From Blautia massiliensis (ex Durand et al. 2017) (GTDB taxonomy: Bacteria; Bacillota; Clostridia; Lachnospirales; Lachnospiraceae), in the NCBI RefSeq assembly GCF_001487165.1, contig NZ_LN913006.1, forward strand, positions 929,293 to 993,292: a DNA stretch of 64,000 bases, written 5' to 3'. A program made the translations under genes and the position numbers. Positions 17,575-26,622 of this stretch are shown one piece after another; positions within the stretch are counted from its first letter, which is position 1; each line of letters starts with the position of its first letter. The notes below the pieces were generated by a model. That model did not search any database. It was not told the DNA's origin and saw only the letters and a list, made by a program, of their open reading frames with translations.

Positions 17575-20322
17575 ATGGCAGCTTCAAAAACGACAAAAAA
17601 AAGAAAAAGAAAACCTGCGGCGAAGCAGCAGCCTGTCGGTAACCGCTTTCAGACAGAGATCTTGATCCTTGTGATGTTTGCGGCCTGCCTGATCCTGATG
17701 ATCAGTGCATTTGGTATGGGAGGGATCGTAGGAAATGCCATCAGTGCCGTATGCTTTGGCATCATGGGACTTTGTGCATATATTTTCCCGATCCTGCTTT
17801 TTGCCGGAGTTACGTTCCTGATCGTGAACAATACCAACCGCCTTGCCTACAAAAAGGTACTGGCGGGCGTGGTATTTTTTGTGTTCCTCTGCGGCTTTCT
17901 TCAGCTGATCACAGAGGGCTATACGCCAAGTACCACGTTTTCGGATTATTATTCACTGAGTTCGGAATACCGTACCGGTGGTGGAGTATTCGGTGGTGCA
18001 GTATGTATTTCCACAGCATCCGCTTTTGGCGTTGTGGGCGGAACTGTGATCATCGTTCTGGTGCTTCTTGTGTCTTTCATCATCATAACACAGAGATCCT
18101 TCTTCGGATTTATGAATAAGATCCTGGACTTTTTTACAGATGCAGCAAGAGAGGGCAGAGAAGCTTATCTTGAGGGACAGCCGGACAGAGAAAAGCAGAA
18201 GGAGCTTCGCAGAAAGATCCGTGCGGAAAAAAGAGCGGAGAAGATCCGCCGGCTGGAAGAAGAGCTGGAGGAAGAAGAACTTGCCCTTACAGAGAAAGAT
18301 CCGGAAAATATCTCAAAAAAACAAAAGAAAAAAACAAGAAGATCGCAGAAAGAAAGACAGGCTGCGGTGAAGGCGAACCGGGAAGGAGAATTTAATCTTC
18401 CTTCTTTCCTTGATGAACAAAAGGCTGTACTTCCGGCAGATACAGATCTGACAGAAGAGGATCCAGGGCTTGATGAGAAACCGGAGGAGCATGCTCAGCC
18501 GCTGGAATTCCAGATCCACCGTTCACAGTCCCAGCCGGCCCGGGAAGAGTCGGAGGAGCCGGATTTCGAAAGAGAAATGCAGGAAGCCGAAGAGGAGGAT
18601 GCTTATGCCGGCTATGAGGATGTAGATATTCCCGAGATGCAGCAGATCCTGCCGGCAAAGACAGCTGCAGCAGCAAAAGCTTCCCGGGAAACAGGAAAGG
18701 CAGACGTTCCCGCTGAGATAAAGGAGGATCCTCAGCCGGAAGCTGAACAGAAGGCATCCCATCAGCCCTCCAGAAACCCGAAGTCATCTCAGACAGAGAT
18801 CGAGCATGGGATCAGAAATATCCAGCATGAGATCAGCCAGGGAGAAGCTCCGGAGAAGAAACCATATCAGTATCCGCCGCTGAAGCTTCTGAAGCGCGGA
18901 GATGGCAGATCTCAGGGAGATTCCGATGCACATCTGCGTAAAACAGCACAGAAGCTTCAGGAAACCCTGCATAATTTCGGCGTCAATGTAACCGTTACCA
19001 ATGTGAGCTGCGGACCTACCGTTACCCGCTATGAGCTGCAGCCGGAAATGGGTGTGAAGGTCAGCAAGATCGTTGGTCTTTCCGATGATATCAAACTGAA
19101 TCTTGCTACACCGGATATCCGCATCGAAGCACCGATACCGGGAAAGGCAGCCGTGGGGATTGAGGTTCCGAACAAGGAGAACAGCCCGGTCATGCTGCGG
19201 GATCTTCTTCAGTCAGAGGAGTTTAAAAATGCAAAATCCAAGCTGTCCTTTGCAGCAGGTAAGGATATTGCCGGAAAACCGGTAGTGGCAGATATTGCCA
19301 AGATGCCGCATCTTCTTATCGCCGGAGCAACCGGCTCCGGAAAATCCGTCTGCATCAATACGCTGATCATCAGCATCCTTTATAAGGCTACACCGGATGA
19401 GGTGCGTCTGATCATGATCGATCCGAAGGTGGTGGAGCTCAGTGTATATAACGGGATCCCGCACCTGTTCATTCCGGTGGTCACAGATCCGAAGAAAGCG
19501 GCCGGTGCGTTGAACTGGGCTGTTTCCGAGATGACCAGCCGTTACAATGCCTTTGCGGAATATGGGGTACGTAATCTTGGAGAATATAATAAAAAGGTTG
19601 CCAATATGCGGGTCCCGGAGGGAGAAAAGGCACCTGAGAAGATGCCGCAGATCGTGATCATCGTGGACGAGCTTGCGGATCTTATGATGGTTGCGCCGGG
19701 AGAAGTTGAGGATGCGATCTGCCGTCTGGCCCAGCTGGCACGTGCAGCAGGTATCCATCTGATCATTGCTACCCAGAGGCCATCGGTCAATGTCATCACA
19801 GGTCTGATCAAGGCCAATATGCCGTCCAGGATCGCATTTTCCGTATCTTCCGGTGTGGATTCCAGAACGATCCTGGATATGAACGGTGCCGAGAAGCTTC
19901 TTGGCAAGGGCGATATGCTGTTTTATCCTCAGGGATATCAGAAGCCGGCCAGACTGCAGGGCGCTTTTGTTTCAGATGAGGAGGTCAGTGCAGTCGTAGA
20001 ATATGTCTCTGACAAAAATCAGGGTGCTGTTTATGATACCTCCATCGAGAAGCAGGTCAATACAGCCGGTGTCCCGGGAGGAGCCGGCGGCGGTGACAGA
20101 GATGTCTATTTTACAGAAGCCGGTAAATTTATCATTGAGAAGGAAAAGGCCTCCATCGGTATGCTCCAGCGTATGTTCAAGATCGGATTTAACCGTGCGG
20201 CAAGGATCATGGATCAGCTTTGTGACGCAGGAGTGGTAGGTCCGGAGGAAGGAACCAAGCCAAGGAAGGTTTTGATGTCAGCAGAAGAATTTGAGAATTA
20301 TCTGGAGGAGAACGGCGGATGA
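17575..20322 (+). CDS. ftsK: DNA translocase FtsK/SpoIIIE
   Basis: 915-aa septum-located DNA pump that clears and segregates chromosome ends. I chose ATG at 17575, with SD GGGAGGAG 8 bases ahead, over the upstream in-frame TTG inside uppP. Four membrane segments lie within residues ~20-170, followed by a long Glu/Lys-rich linker (~175-430). The motor domain has [20 protein letters not shown] then GSGKSVCIN (Walker A) and [14 protein letters not shown] (Walker B). The C-terminal gamma winged helix ([20 protein letters not shown]) reads polarity sequences. Overlaps rlmH by ATGA. Confidence 0.96.
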   Translation: MAASKTTKKRKRKPAAKQQPVGNRFQTEILILVMFAACLILMISAFGMGGIVGNAISAVCFGIMGLCAYIFPILLFAGVTFLIVNNTNRLAYKKVLAGVVFFVFLCGFLQLITEGYTPSTTFSDYYSLSSEYRTGGGVFGGAVCISTASAFGVVGGTVIIVLVLLVSFIIITQRSFFGFMNKILDFFTDAAREGREAYLEGQPDREKQKELRRKIRAEKRAEKIRRLEEELEEEELALTEKDPENISKKQKKKTRRSQKERQAAVKANREGEFNLPSFLDEQKAVLPADTDLTEEDPGLDEKPEEHAQPLEFQIHRSQSQPAREESEEPDFEREMQEAEEEDAYAGYEDVDIPEMQQILPAKTAAAAKASRETGKADVPAEIKEDPQPEAEQKASHQPSRNPKSSQTEIEHGIRNIQHEISQGEAPEKKPYQYPPLKLLKRGDGRSQGDSDAHLRKTAQKLQETLHNFGVNVTVTNVSCGPTVTRYELQPEMGVKVSKIVGLSDDIKLNLATPDIRIEAPIPGKAAVGIEVPNKENSPVMLRDLLQSEEFKNAKSKLSFAAGKDIAGKPVVADIAKMPHLLIAGATGSGKSVCINTLIISILYKATPDEVRLIMIDPKVVELSVYNGIPHLFIPVVTDPKKAAGALNWAVSEMTSRYNAFAEYGVRNLGEYNKKVANMRVPEGEKAPEKMPQIVIIVDELADLMMVAPGEVEDAICRLAQLARAAGIHLIIATQRPSVNVITGLIKANMPSRIAFSVSSGVDSRTILDMNGAEKLLGKGDMLFYPQGYQKPARLQGAFVSDEEVSAVVEYVSDKNQGAVYDTSIEKQVNTAGVPGGAGGGDRDVYFTEAGKFIIEKEKASIGMLQRMFKIGFNRAARIMDQLCDAGVVGPEEGTKPRKVLMSAEEFENYLEENGG

Positions 20323-20798
20323 AAATAAGTATCCTGACAGTAGGGAAGATCAAGGAAAAATATCTGCGGGATGCCATTGCGGAGTATTCCAAGCGCCTCG
20401 GGCGTTACTGCAAGCTGGAGATCATAGAAGTGTCCGACGAAAAAACACCGGATAATGCCAGCGAAACAGTAGAAGATGCCATTCGGAACAAGGAAGGGGA
20501 GCGTCTTCTTAAATATATCCGGGATGATGCGTTTGTGATCACTCTGGAGATCGGAGGCGAACAGCTGACCTCTGAGAACTTCGCACGGAAGATCGACGAG
20601 CTGGGAATACGTGGGACCAGCCATATCCAGTTTGTGATCGGCGGCTCTATCGGTCTTGGAAAAGAAGTACTGAAGAGATCAGACTATGCTTTAAGCTTTT
20701 CGAAGATGACATTTCCTCATCAGCTGATGCGTGTGATCCTTCTGGAACAGATCTACCGTAGCTATCGTATCATCAGCGGAGAGCCCTATCATAAATAA
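20319..20798 (+). CDS. rlmH: 23S rRNA (pseudouridine-1915-N3) methyltransferase RlmH
   Basis: SPOUT-class methyltransferase acting on helix 69 of the assembled 70S ribosome. The 159-aa protein has the start [30 protein letters not shown] in the middle and the knot region [13 protein letters not shown], then [20 protein letters not shown] and [11 protein letters not shown] at the C-terminus, a near-invariant family ending. ATGA overlap with ftsK. Confidence 0.97.
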   Translation: MKISILTVGKIKEKYLRDAIAEYSKRLGRYCKLEIIEVSDEKTPDNASETVEDAIRNKEGERLLKYIRDDAFVITLEIGGEQLTSENFARKIDELGIRGTSHIQFVIGGSIGLGKEVLKRSDYALSFSKMTFPHQLMRVILLEQIYRSYRIISGEPYHK

Positions 20799-20853
20799 TA
20801 TCATACTACATATCTGCAAATATCTTGACAATTTTCGGATATGTAGTATGATA
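20799..20853. repeat. Perfect 16-bp inverted repeat spanning the groES promoter
   Basis: TATCATACTACATATC (20799-20814) is exactly repeated in inverse at 20838-20853 (GATATGTAGTATGATA), with a 23-base loop. The loop holds the -35 and the right arm holds the -10 of the groES promoter. There is no T tract after it, so it does not look like a plain terminator. It could be an operator or an alternative hairpin of read-through transcripts from rlmH. Confidence 0.85.
20825..20852 (+). promoter_or_regulatory. groES promoter
   Basis: TTGACA (20825-20830), 16-base spacer, TATGAT (20847-20852), upstream of a CIRCE element. Confidence 0.75.
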
Positions 20854-20861
20854 AAAAAAGA

Positions 20862-20888
20862 GTAGCACTCGAAGCTCAAGAGTGCTAA
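20862..20888. promoter_or_regulatory. CIRCE operator (HrcA binding site)
   Basis: TAGCACTC-N9-GAGTGCTA at 20863-20887, with the outer right A matching consensus and the outer left base G instead of T. This is the standard HrcA heat-shock operator. It lies in the 5' leader directly upstream of groES. Confidence 0.95.
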
Positions 20889-20913
20889 TAATCACAGAAA
20901 GAAGGAAATGAAT

Positions 20914-21201
20914 ATGGCATTAAAACCAGTTGCAGACAGAGTTATCGTAAAATATTTTGAGACAGAAGACAAAACCGCATCCGGCATCGTACTTCCGGAC
21001 AGCTCCAAGGAGAAAACCCAGCAGGCAGAGGTTATCGCAGTAGGTGGCGGTAAGGTCGTAGACGGTAAAGAAGTACCGGTACAGGTAAAGCCGGGCGACC
21101 GTGTGATCTACGGAAAATACACAGGAACCGAGATCAAATATGAGGGTGAGAAATATCTGGTGATCAACGCAGATGATATCATTGCCATCGTAAAAGACTG
21201 A
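20914..21201 (+). CDS. groES: Co-chaperonin GroES
   Basis: 95-aa lid of the GroEL folding chamber. The protein starts ALKPVADRVIVKYF, has the mobile-loop segment ETEDKTASGIVLPDSSKEK and ends YLVINADDIIAIVKD. I chose ATG at 20914 over 20908 because SD GAAGGA is 1-2 bases from the first ATG but ~7 from the second, and 95 aa is the family length. It is under CIRCE control. Unusually, groEL does not follow: the stop overlaps the start of a decayed MATE transporter gene. Confidence 0.97.
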   Translation: MALKPVADRVIVKYFETEDKTASGIVLPDSSKEKTQQAEVIAVGGGKVVDGKEVPVQVKPGDRVIYGKYTGTEIKYEGEKYLVINADDIIAIVKD

Positions 21202-21957
21202 TGAAGAATTTTTATCGTAATTTTCTGAAATTATGCTCCATGTTGGTGCTGCAGAATGTAGTGACCTTAAGTGTCAATCTTGCGGACAACATTATGCTTG
21301 GAGCCTTCAGCGAAACTGCATTATCCGGTGTGACCACCGTAAACCAGGTACAGTTCGTCTTTCAGCAGCTGCTTATGGCTCTGGGAGACGGACTTGTCAT
21401 ATTCGGAAGTCAGTACTGGGGAAAGAAAGAGACAGAGCCGGTAAGGAAGATCAGTGCCTGGGCCATGCGCACAGGCTTTTTTATTGCCCTTATGCTGTTT
21501 ATCCTGGCCAGCCTTTTTCCAACACAGCTGCTGGGGCTTTTTACAACAGACAGACGATTATCGAAGCCGGTCTTTCCTATCTGGCGATCATCCGGTTTAC
21601 TTACTTTTTCTTTGCGGTGACGCAGATCCTGCTTGCTACACTGCGCTGTGTAGAAATTGCAGGGGTTGCCTTCGGGCTTTCGGTAATGACTTAAGTGTAG
21701 TAATGGTGGGAATGTCCTATCAGATGCCGACAAACGGTGGTATCATCCGGGGAAGCGGAAGCATCGCTTATTCCATGAAGGTGGACCTGATCAGTACCTG
21801 GGGGCTCGTGATCCCTCTGTCCATGTTTATGGCATTTGTAGTCAAGGCATCTCCGGCAGTGGTGGTATGCTGCCTGAATGCAGATCAGATCTTTAAATGC
21901 GTGCCTGCATTTTTGAAGTGCAATTACGGACACTGGATCAAAAATATGACGAATTAA
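21201..21957 (+). pseudogene. MATE-family efflux transporter, frameshifted and internally deleted
   Basis: Three pieces in three frames add up to ~250 residues against ~450 for an intact MATE protein. Piece 1 (21201-~21550) has SVNLADNIMLGAFSETALSG and reads through to TTDRRLSK. The family sequence continues from ~21551 in the +2 frame (TIIEAGLSYLAIIRFTYFFF). After GVAFGLSV (~21685) about 200 residues are missing, and the C-terminal end resumes in another frame (GIIRGSGSIAYSMKVDLIST, ending near KCNYGHWIKNMTN). One frameshift plus one internal deletion therefore explains it. The start codon overlaps the groES stop. Confidence 0.88.
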
Positions 21958-22083
21958 GGAAATATATATAGATCAGAGGCAGGATACAGAAAATTTATCT
22001 TGACGCCTGTGTGATCTGTATGTAGAATAAATACAAGCTTTAACGAAATGCAGTAAAAAAATCTCTGAAGAGCCAGGGACAGC

Positions 22084-22112
22084 TTGACAAAGGTAATATG
22101 GTATAGTATTAT
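22084..22112 (+). promoter_or_regulatory. Promoter of the peptide-transporter operon
   Basis: TTGACA (22084-22089), 17-base spacer, TATTAT (22107-22112), 68 bases before the substrate-binding protein gene. The rest of the 222-base gap before it shows no gene. Confidence 0.8.
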
Positions 22113-22130
22113 CTTACCTATATCATATTA
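22094..22130. promoter_or_regulatory. Near-perfect inverted repeat over the -10 (candidate operator)
   Basis: TAATATGGTATA (22094-22105) and TATATCATATTA (22119-22130) pair at 11 of 12 positions with a 13-base loop containing the -10. The location suits a repressor site; the regulator is unknown. AT-richness makes chance similarity possible. Confidence 0.4.
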
Positions 22131-22179
22131 AACTGGTGGGAAAAGAGGAATACTCACTGAAACACAGGAGGAACAGGAA

Positions 22180-23751
22180 ATGAGAAAAAAAGTACTGGCA
22201 GCGCTTCTGGCAGCTGCAGTGGCAGGAACAACTGTTATGTCAGGAATGACTGCTTTTGCAGCAGAAACAGAAGGAACCAAGGCGGAAGGCGGAAATATTA
22301 CCATTGCAGAAACAGCAGATCCGCAGAACATCAATCCGCTTTATGTTGTGGATCAGACAAGCTTCGATATGATGCAGGCACTGTACAGCCCGTTTTTTGA
22401 GATCGTGAACGGAGAGATGTATTACGGAAACGGACTTTGCGAAAGTGTAACAGCCAATGATGATGCCAGCGAATTCACACTGAAGCTCAAAGACGGACTG
22501 AAATGGCATGACGGTCAGCCGATCACAGCCGATGATGTGGTATTCACCATGCAGGTGCTGGTAGATGAGAAGCAGAATGTTCCGTATTCTTCTTACGGAT
22601 ACGTTAATGACAAGGCAGTAGAGGCAGAGAAGGTTGATGACCTTACAGTCAAGATTTCCCTTGGATCATCTTCCGCAGGATTTCTTGGTGGACTGAGCCA
22701 GGTTTACTGTATTCCGAAGCATATTTATGACGGCGTGGAGAATATCGGAGAAAGTGATCTCAACAATGAACCGGTGGGAAGTGGTCCTTTTAAGTTCGAG
22801 GAATACAAATCCGGAGAGTATTATAAAGTAACAAAATTCGATGACTATTTTGATGATGTAAATCTGGATTCCATCACCTTCAAGATCGTAAAGGATTCCA
22901 GCTCCGCCAATGCGGCACTTGCAAGCGGAGATCTGGATGCACGTCTGATCAGCGCAGATGATTACGATACCGTCAGTGCTTACGATAACGTAAACATCAA
23001 TACCTATAATTCCGGACGTGTCAACGCCATGTTCATGAATGAGCTGAACGAAGATCTTCAGGATGTAAAGGTACGTCAGGCGATTGCATACGCACTGAAT
23101 AAAGAGGAGTTCTGTCAGTTTGCTTTCCTTTCCGAGGATTATGCAGAGCCTGCAGATTCTATTTTTACACCGGATACACTCTACTATACAAAACCGGACA
23201 ATACCTACGACAATGATCCGGCTAAAGCACAGGAGCTCCTTTCCGAAGCAGGAAAGACAAGTCTTTCTCTGAACCTGATGTATATCTCCACAGATAAGAC
23301 AATGGAGAGTGAAGCTCTGTATGTACAGTCTGCCCTTGCCAATGTAGGAATCACCATCAATCTTCTTCCTACAGATGAGTCTACCTTCAAGAATAAGACA
23401 AAGGATACGGAGTGCACAGATTATGATCTGGTACTGAGCTTCTACACTCTGGGAGAAGAGCCGAGCCTTTATGCAGACATGAGTTCTTCCGTCAGCCGTT
23501 CCAACTATTCCAGGATCAAGGATACAGATCTGGATGCATTGTGGGAAGAGGGCAACAGCACTGCAGATGAGACAAAACGTGGCGAGATTTATAAGGAGAT
23601 CCAGAATACGATCAATGATAACATGTATATCTATCCGATCGCTTATTCCAATGGTTTCTATGCGGTAAGTAAAGATTTCGGAGGCTTTGATGAATGTCTG
23701 TTAAAAACTATTTATTATGATTATTCCAAGATCTACACATTGGAGAAATAA
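22180..23751 (+). CDS. Peptide/oligopeptide ABC transporter substrate-binding protein (family 5), no lipobox
   Basis: 523-aa extracellular solute receptor of the SBP_bac_5 family. It has a Sec signal (KVLAALLAAAVAGTTVM, cleavage near AFA-AE), then ADPQNINPLYVVDQT and the family motifs KDGLKWHDGQPITADDVVFT, VRQAIAYALNKEEF. There is no cysteine in the signal region, so it is not a standard lipoprotein, which is unusual for a Gram-positive ABC receptor. SD CAGGAGGAACAGG. Four transporter genes follow, so it is the receptor of that system. Substrate (peptides, nickel, or other) cannot be decided. Confidence 0.92.
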   Translation: MRKKVLAALLAAAVAGTTVMSGMTAFAAETEGTKAEGGNITIAETADPQNINPLYVVDQTSFDMMQALYSPFFEIVNGEMYYGNGLCESVTANDDASEFTLKLKDGLKWHDGQPITADDVVFTMQVLVDEKQNVPYSSYGYVNDKAVEAEKVDDLTVKISLGSSSAGFLGGLSQVYCIPKHIYDGVENIGESDLNNEPVGSGPFKFEEYKSGEYYKVTKFDDYFDDVNLDSITFKIVKDSSSANAALASGDLDARLISADDYDTVSAYDNVNINTYNSGRVNAMFMNELNEDLQDVKVRQAIAYALNKEEFCQFAFLSEDYAEPADSIFTPDTLYYTKPDNTYDNDPAKAQELLSEAGKTSLSLNLMYISTDKTMESEALYVQSALANVGITINLLPTDESTFKNKTKDTECTDYDLVLSFYTLGEEPSLYADMSSSVSRSNYSRIKDTDLDALWEEGNSTADETKRGEIYKEIQNTINDNMYIYPIAYSNGFYAVSKDFGGFDECLLKTIYYDYSKIYTLEK

Positions 23752-23775
23752 ATAATTTTATAGCGGATGAATACC

Positions 23776-23826
23776 GGAAACAGAAAGAGGCTGACGCGTT
23801 TTTGCGCCAGCCGATTTCCTGTTTTC
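23776..23826 (+). terminator. Hairpin between receptor and permease genes (attenuator/RNA-stabiliser)
   Basis: GAAACAG...GGCTGACGC pairs with GCGCCAGCC...CTGTTTTC across a short T-rich loop. Such stems after receptor genes usually keep receptor mRNA more abundant than permease mRNA. A short TTTT follows inside the outer arm. Confidence 0.6.
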
Positions 23827-23849
23827 GGGGAAAATAAAGGAGGTACATT

Positions 23850-24800
23850 TTGAAGAAGATCGTAAACCGTCTGATACAGTGTATTCTGACACTGTTTATT
23901 GTCTCTGTTCTCTGCTTTGCACTGACAAAAGCAGCGCCCGGAGATCCTGTCCTGACTTATGTGGAACCAAATATGAGTGAAGAATATATCCAGAACCTGA
24001 GAGAAAGCCTGGGACTTACAAAGCCTGTCTATGAGCAGTACTTTCTGTGGCTGGGAAGGATCCTTCACGGGAATTTCGGAAATTCCCTGATGAATAACCG
24101 ACCGGTCCTGACACAGATGCTGGAGAGACTTCCCGCAACCGTGATCCTCATGGGAATCAGCATGCTGCTTGGTTTTCTCATTGCCATTGTACTGGGCCTG
24201 TATTCCGGAAAGAATAAAAATGGTGTTCTGGATAAGATCACCAGCATGTTCTGTTATGTAGGCATCTCCATTCCTACTTTCTGGTTCGGTATCATGCTGA
24301 TCTATCTCTTCAGTGTGCATCTCCATATCCTGCCAAGTATCGGTATGCATTCAGACGGCAACCGTTCCTTAGGAGATCTGATCCTGCATATGGTCATGCC
24401 CTGCGCAGTTCTGACCTTTGCAAATGCGTCACAGTACATCCGGTATTTAAGAAGCAGTACCATTACGGAAATGTCCTCCGATTATGTTATGGTGCAGAAG
24501 GCTTATGGAATGAAAGAGTCTGGAATCCTTTTCCGGCATGTACTGAAAAATGCCATGCTTCCTATGATCACAGTTCTCGGAATGAGCCTGCAGTCTCTGG
24601 TTTCCGGTGCCATTATCACCGAGCAGGTTTTTGCATGGCCGGGAATCGGTCAGCTGGCAGTGACCGCTGTTATGCAGTATGATTATCCCCTGATCATGGG
24701 AATCACCATGTTTACCGCGCTTCTCGTGGTGCTCGGAAATCTTCTGGCAGATATCCTGTATGCTGTCTTTGATCCGAGGATCCGCAAAGCAGGATGTTAG
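23850..24800 (+). CDS. ABC transporter permease, DppB/OppB family
   Basis: 316-aa inner-membrane channel subunit. It begins KKIVNRLIQCILTLFIVSVL (first membrane helix), followed by the periplasmic loop typical of DppB (GDPVLTYVEPNMSEEYIQ) and the EAA-type loop DYVMVQKAYGMKESGILFRH near residue 215. Start is TTG at 23850, with an excellent SD AAAGGAGG 6 bases ahead. The next gene begins 13 bases after its stop. Confidence 0.93.
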   Translation: MKKIVNRLIQCILTLFIVSVLCFALTKAAPGDPVLTYVEPNMSEEYIQNLRESLGLTKPVYEQYFLWLGRILHGNFGNSLMNNRPVLTQMLERLPATVILMGISMLLGFLIAIVLGLYSGKNKNGVLDKITSMFCYVGISIPTFWFGIMLIYLFSVHLHILPSIGMHSDGNRSLGDLILHMVMPCAVLTFANASQYIRYLRSSTITEMSSDYVMVQKAYGMKESGILFRHVLKNAMLPMITVLGMSLQSLVSGAIITEQVFAWPGIGQLAVTAVMQYDYPLIMGITMFTALLVVLGNLLADILYAVFDPRIRKAGC

Positions 24801-24813
24801 GAGGTAAAGGGAC

Positions 24814-25647
24814 ATGAGAGAAAATATCTGGAAAAATATCAAACTTGGTTTTAAGACAAATAAACTTGCAGTGGTAGGTGCAGCAGCGATCATCCTGCTG
24901 GCACTGATCTCCATTTTTGCCTTTTTGTATCCGGTAGATCCCAATGCCATCAGCGCCACAGAGAGACTGAATGCTCCTTCCATGGCGCATCTTTTCGGTA
25001 CGGATGATATGGGACGGGATTATCTGGCTCGCTGTATTTACGGAGGAAGAGCATCCCTTCTGGTGGGCTTCCTTTCCATGGTGCTTTCGACAGCCCTTGG
25101 TGTGATCATCGGTTCCATCAGCGGTTTTGTGGGAGGAACGGTGGATGCGGTGCTGATGCGTCTGGTGGATGCACTGATGAGCCTTCCGACATTCCTGATC
25201 ATGATCGTTATGAATGCCTTTCTGAAACCGGGACTTCAGAACATTGTCCTGATCATCGGCTTTCTGACCTGGATGAATATTGCCAGGATCGTCCGTGGCG
25301 AGACCATTTCCCTGAACGAGAGAGAGTATGTCATCTATGCAAAGATCTCCGGACAGAAGAAATTCTCCACCATTGTACATCATATCCTGCCTAACATCAT
25401 GCCTACCATTATCGTGGCTGCAACCATGAACATTGCCAATGCCATCCTGATGGAATCTGCACTGAGCTTTTTCGGCCTGGGTATCCAGCCGCCTACGGCT
25501 TCCTGGGGAAGTATGCTGAGCAATGCACAGCGCTATATCCAGCAGGCACCGTATCTGGCTATTTTCCCCGGAATCCTGATCCTGATCACGGTCGTCAGCT
25601 TCAATTATCTGGGAGAAGTATTAAGAAAAGTATTCGAGCCCAAGTAA
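24814..25647 (+). CDS. ABC transporter permease, DppC/OppC family
   Basis: 277-aa second channel subunit. The short cytoplasmic N-terminus (ENIWKNIKLGFKTNKLAVVG) leads into helix 1. HLFGTDDMGRDYLARCIYG is a family hallmark, and the coupling loop is REYVIYAKISGQKKFSTIVH. The C-terminus has the family ending PGILILITVVSFNYLGEVLR. SD TTAGGAGG. It pairs with the preceding permease. Confidence 0.94.
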   Translation: MRENIWKNIKLGFKTNKLAVVGAAAIILLALISIFAFLYPVDPNAISATERLNAPSMAHLFGTDDMGRDYLARCIYGGRASLLVGFLSMVLSTALGVIIGSISGFVGGTVDAVLMRLVDALMSLPTFLIMIVMNAFLKPGLQNIVLIIGFLTWMNIARIVRGETISLNEREYVIYAKISGQKKFSTIVHHILPNIMPTIIVAATMNIANAILMESALSFFGLGIQPPTASWGSMLSNAQRYIQQAPYLAIFPGILILITVVSFNYLGEVLRKVFEPK

Positions 25648-25662
25648 GGAGGACATTTACAT

Positions 25663-26622
25663 ATGGAAAAATTACTGGAAGTAAAAGATCTGAAGGTGTC
25701 TTTCTTTACAGACCTTGGAGAGACACAGGCAGTAAAAGGTGCAGGCTTTGCCATCGGTGAGGGGGATTTTTTCGGGATCGTAGGAGAGTCCGGAAGCGGA
25801 AAAAGCGTGACCACCAAATCCATTCTCCGTCTCGGACCATCCAACTGTAAGATCATGGGTGGTGAGATCCTGTTCCGGGGAGAAGATATCCTGAAGAAAA
25901 ATGAAGCAGAGCTCCGTGAGATCCGCGGTGGTGAGATCGCCATGATCTTTCAGGATTCTCTTTCCGCACTGAATCCGGTTTACACTGTTGGTAATAAGAT
26001 GGTAGAGCTGATCCGACGCCATACCAATATGAATAAAAAAGAAGCAAAGGCCCGGGTGCTGGAGCTTCTCACAGCCGTTGGCATCACAGACCCGGAAAAA
26101 GCTATGAACAGCTATCCTCACGAGCTTTCCGGCGGTATGCGCCAGCGTGTGATGATCGCCATGGCCATGAGCAGTGATCCGAAGATTCTGATCGCAGATG
26201 AGCCCACCACAGCCCTGGATGTTACGATCCAGGCGCAGATCCTTCATCTGCTTCTGGAACTTCAGAAAAAAAACAATATGAGCATCATCCTGATCACCCA
26301 TGATCTGGGCGTTGTAGCGCAGACCTGTAAACGGGTAGCTGTCATGTGTGGTGGCTACGTGGTGGAAGAGGGAACTGTAGAAGAGATTTTTCTTCATCCG
26401 GGACATCCCTATACACAGGCACTGATCGCAAGCATGCCGCGGGTGGGAGGTACCTTTGAACAGTTTCTGGAGAGAGATCTTTCGGACGGAAACGGTGATC
26501 TGTGTCCCTTCCTGAATCGCTGTAAATATGCGGACAAAACCTGTGAAGCTTGTCTTCCGAAATATTATGAGGCTTCAGAGGGACACAGGATATTCTGTCA
26601 CAGAAGGGAGGAGAAGAGATGA
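25663..26622 (+). CDS. Oligopeptide ABC transporter ATP-binding protein, DppD/OppD family
   Basis: 319-aa ATPase with Walker [15 protein letters not shown]-loop [13 protein letters not shown], signature [13 protein letters not shown], Walker [15 protein letters not shown] and switch His in ITHDLGVV. The C-terminal Opp/Dpp extension contains Cys residues ([17 protein letters not shown]...FCH) typical of this subfamily, which in some members bind an iron-sulfur cluster. It overlaps the next ATPase by ATGA. Confidence 0.95.
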   Translation: MEKLLEVKDLKVSFFTDLGETQAVKGAGFAIGEGDFFGIVGESGSGKSVTTKSILRLGPSNCKIMGGEILFRGEDILKKNEAELREIRGGEIAMIFQDSLSALNPVYTVGNKMVELIRRHTNMNKKEAKARVLELLTAVGITDPEKAMNSYPHELSGGMRQRVMIAMAMSSDPKILIADEPTTALDVTIQAQILHLLLELQKKNNMSIILITHDLGVVAQTCKRVAVMCGGYVVEEGTVEEIFLHPGHPYTQALIASMPRVGGTFEQFLERDLSDGNGDLCPFLNRCKYADKTCEACLPKYYEASEGHRIFCHRREEKR

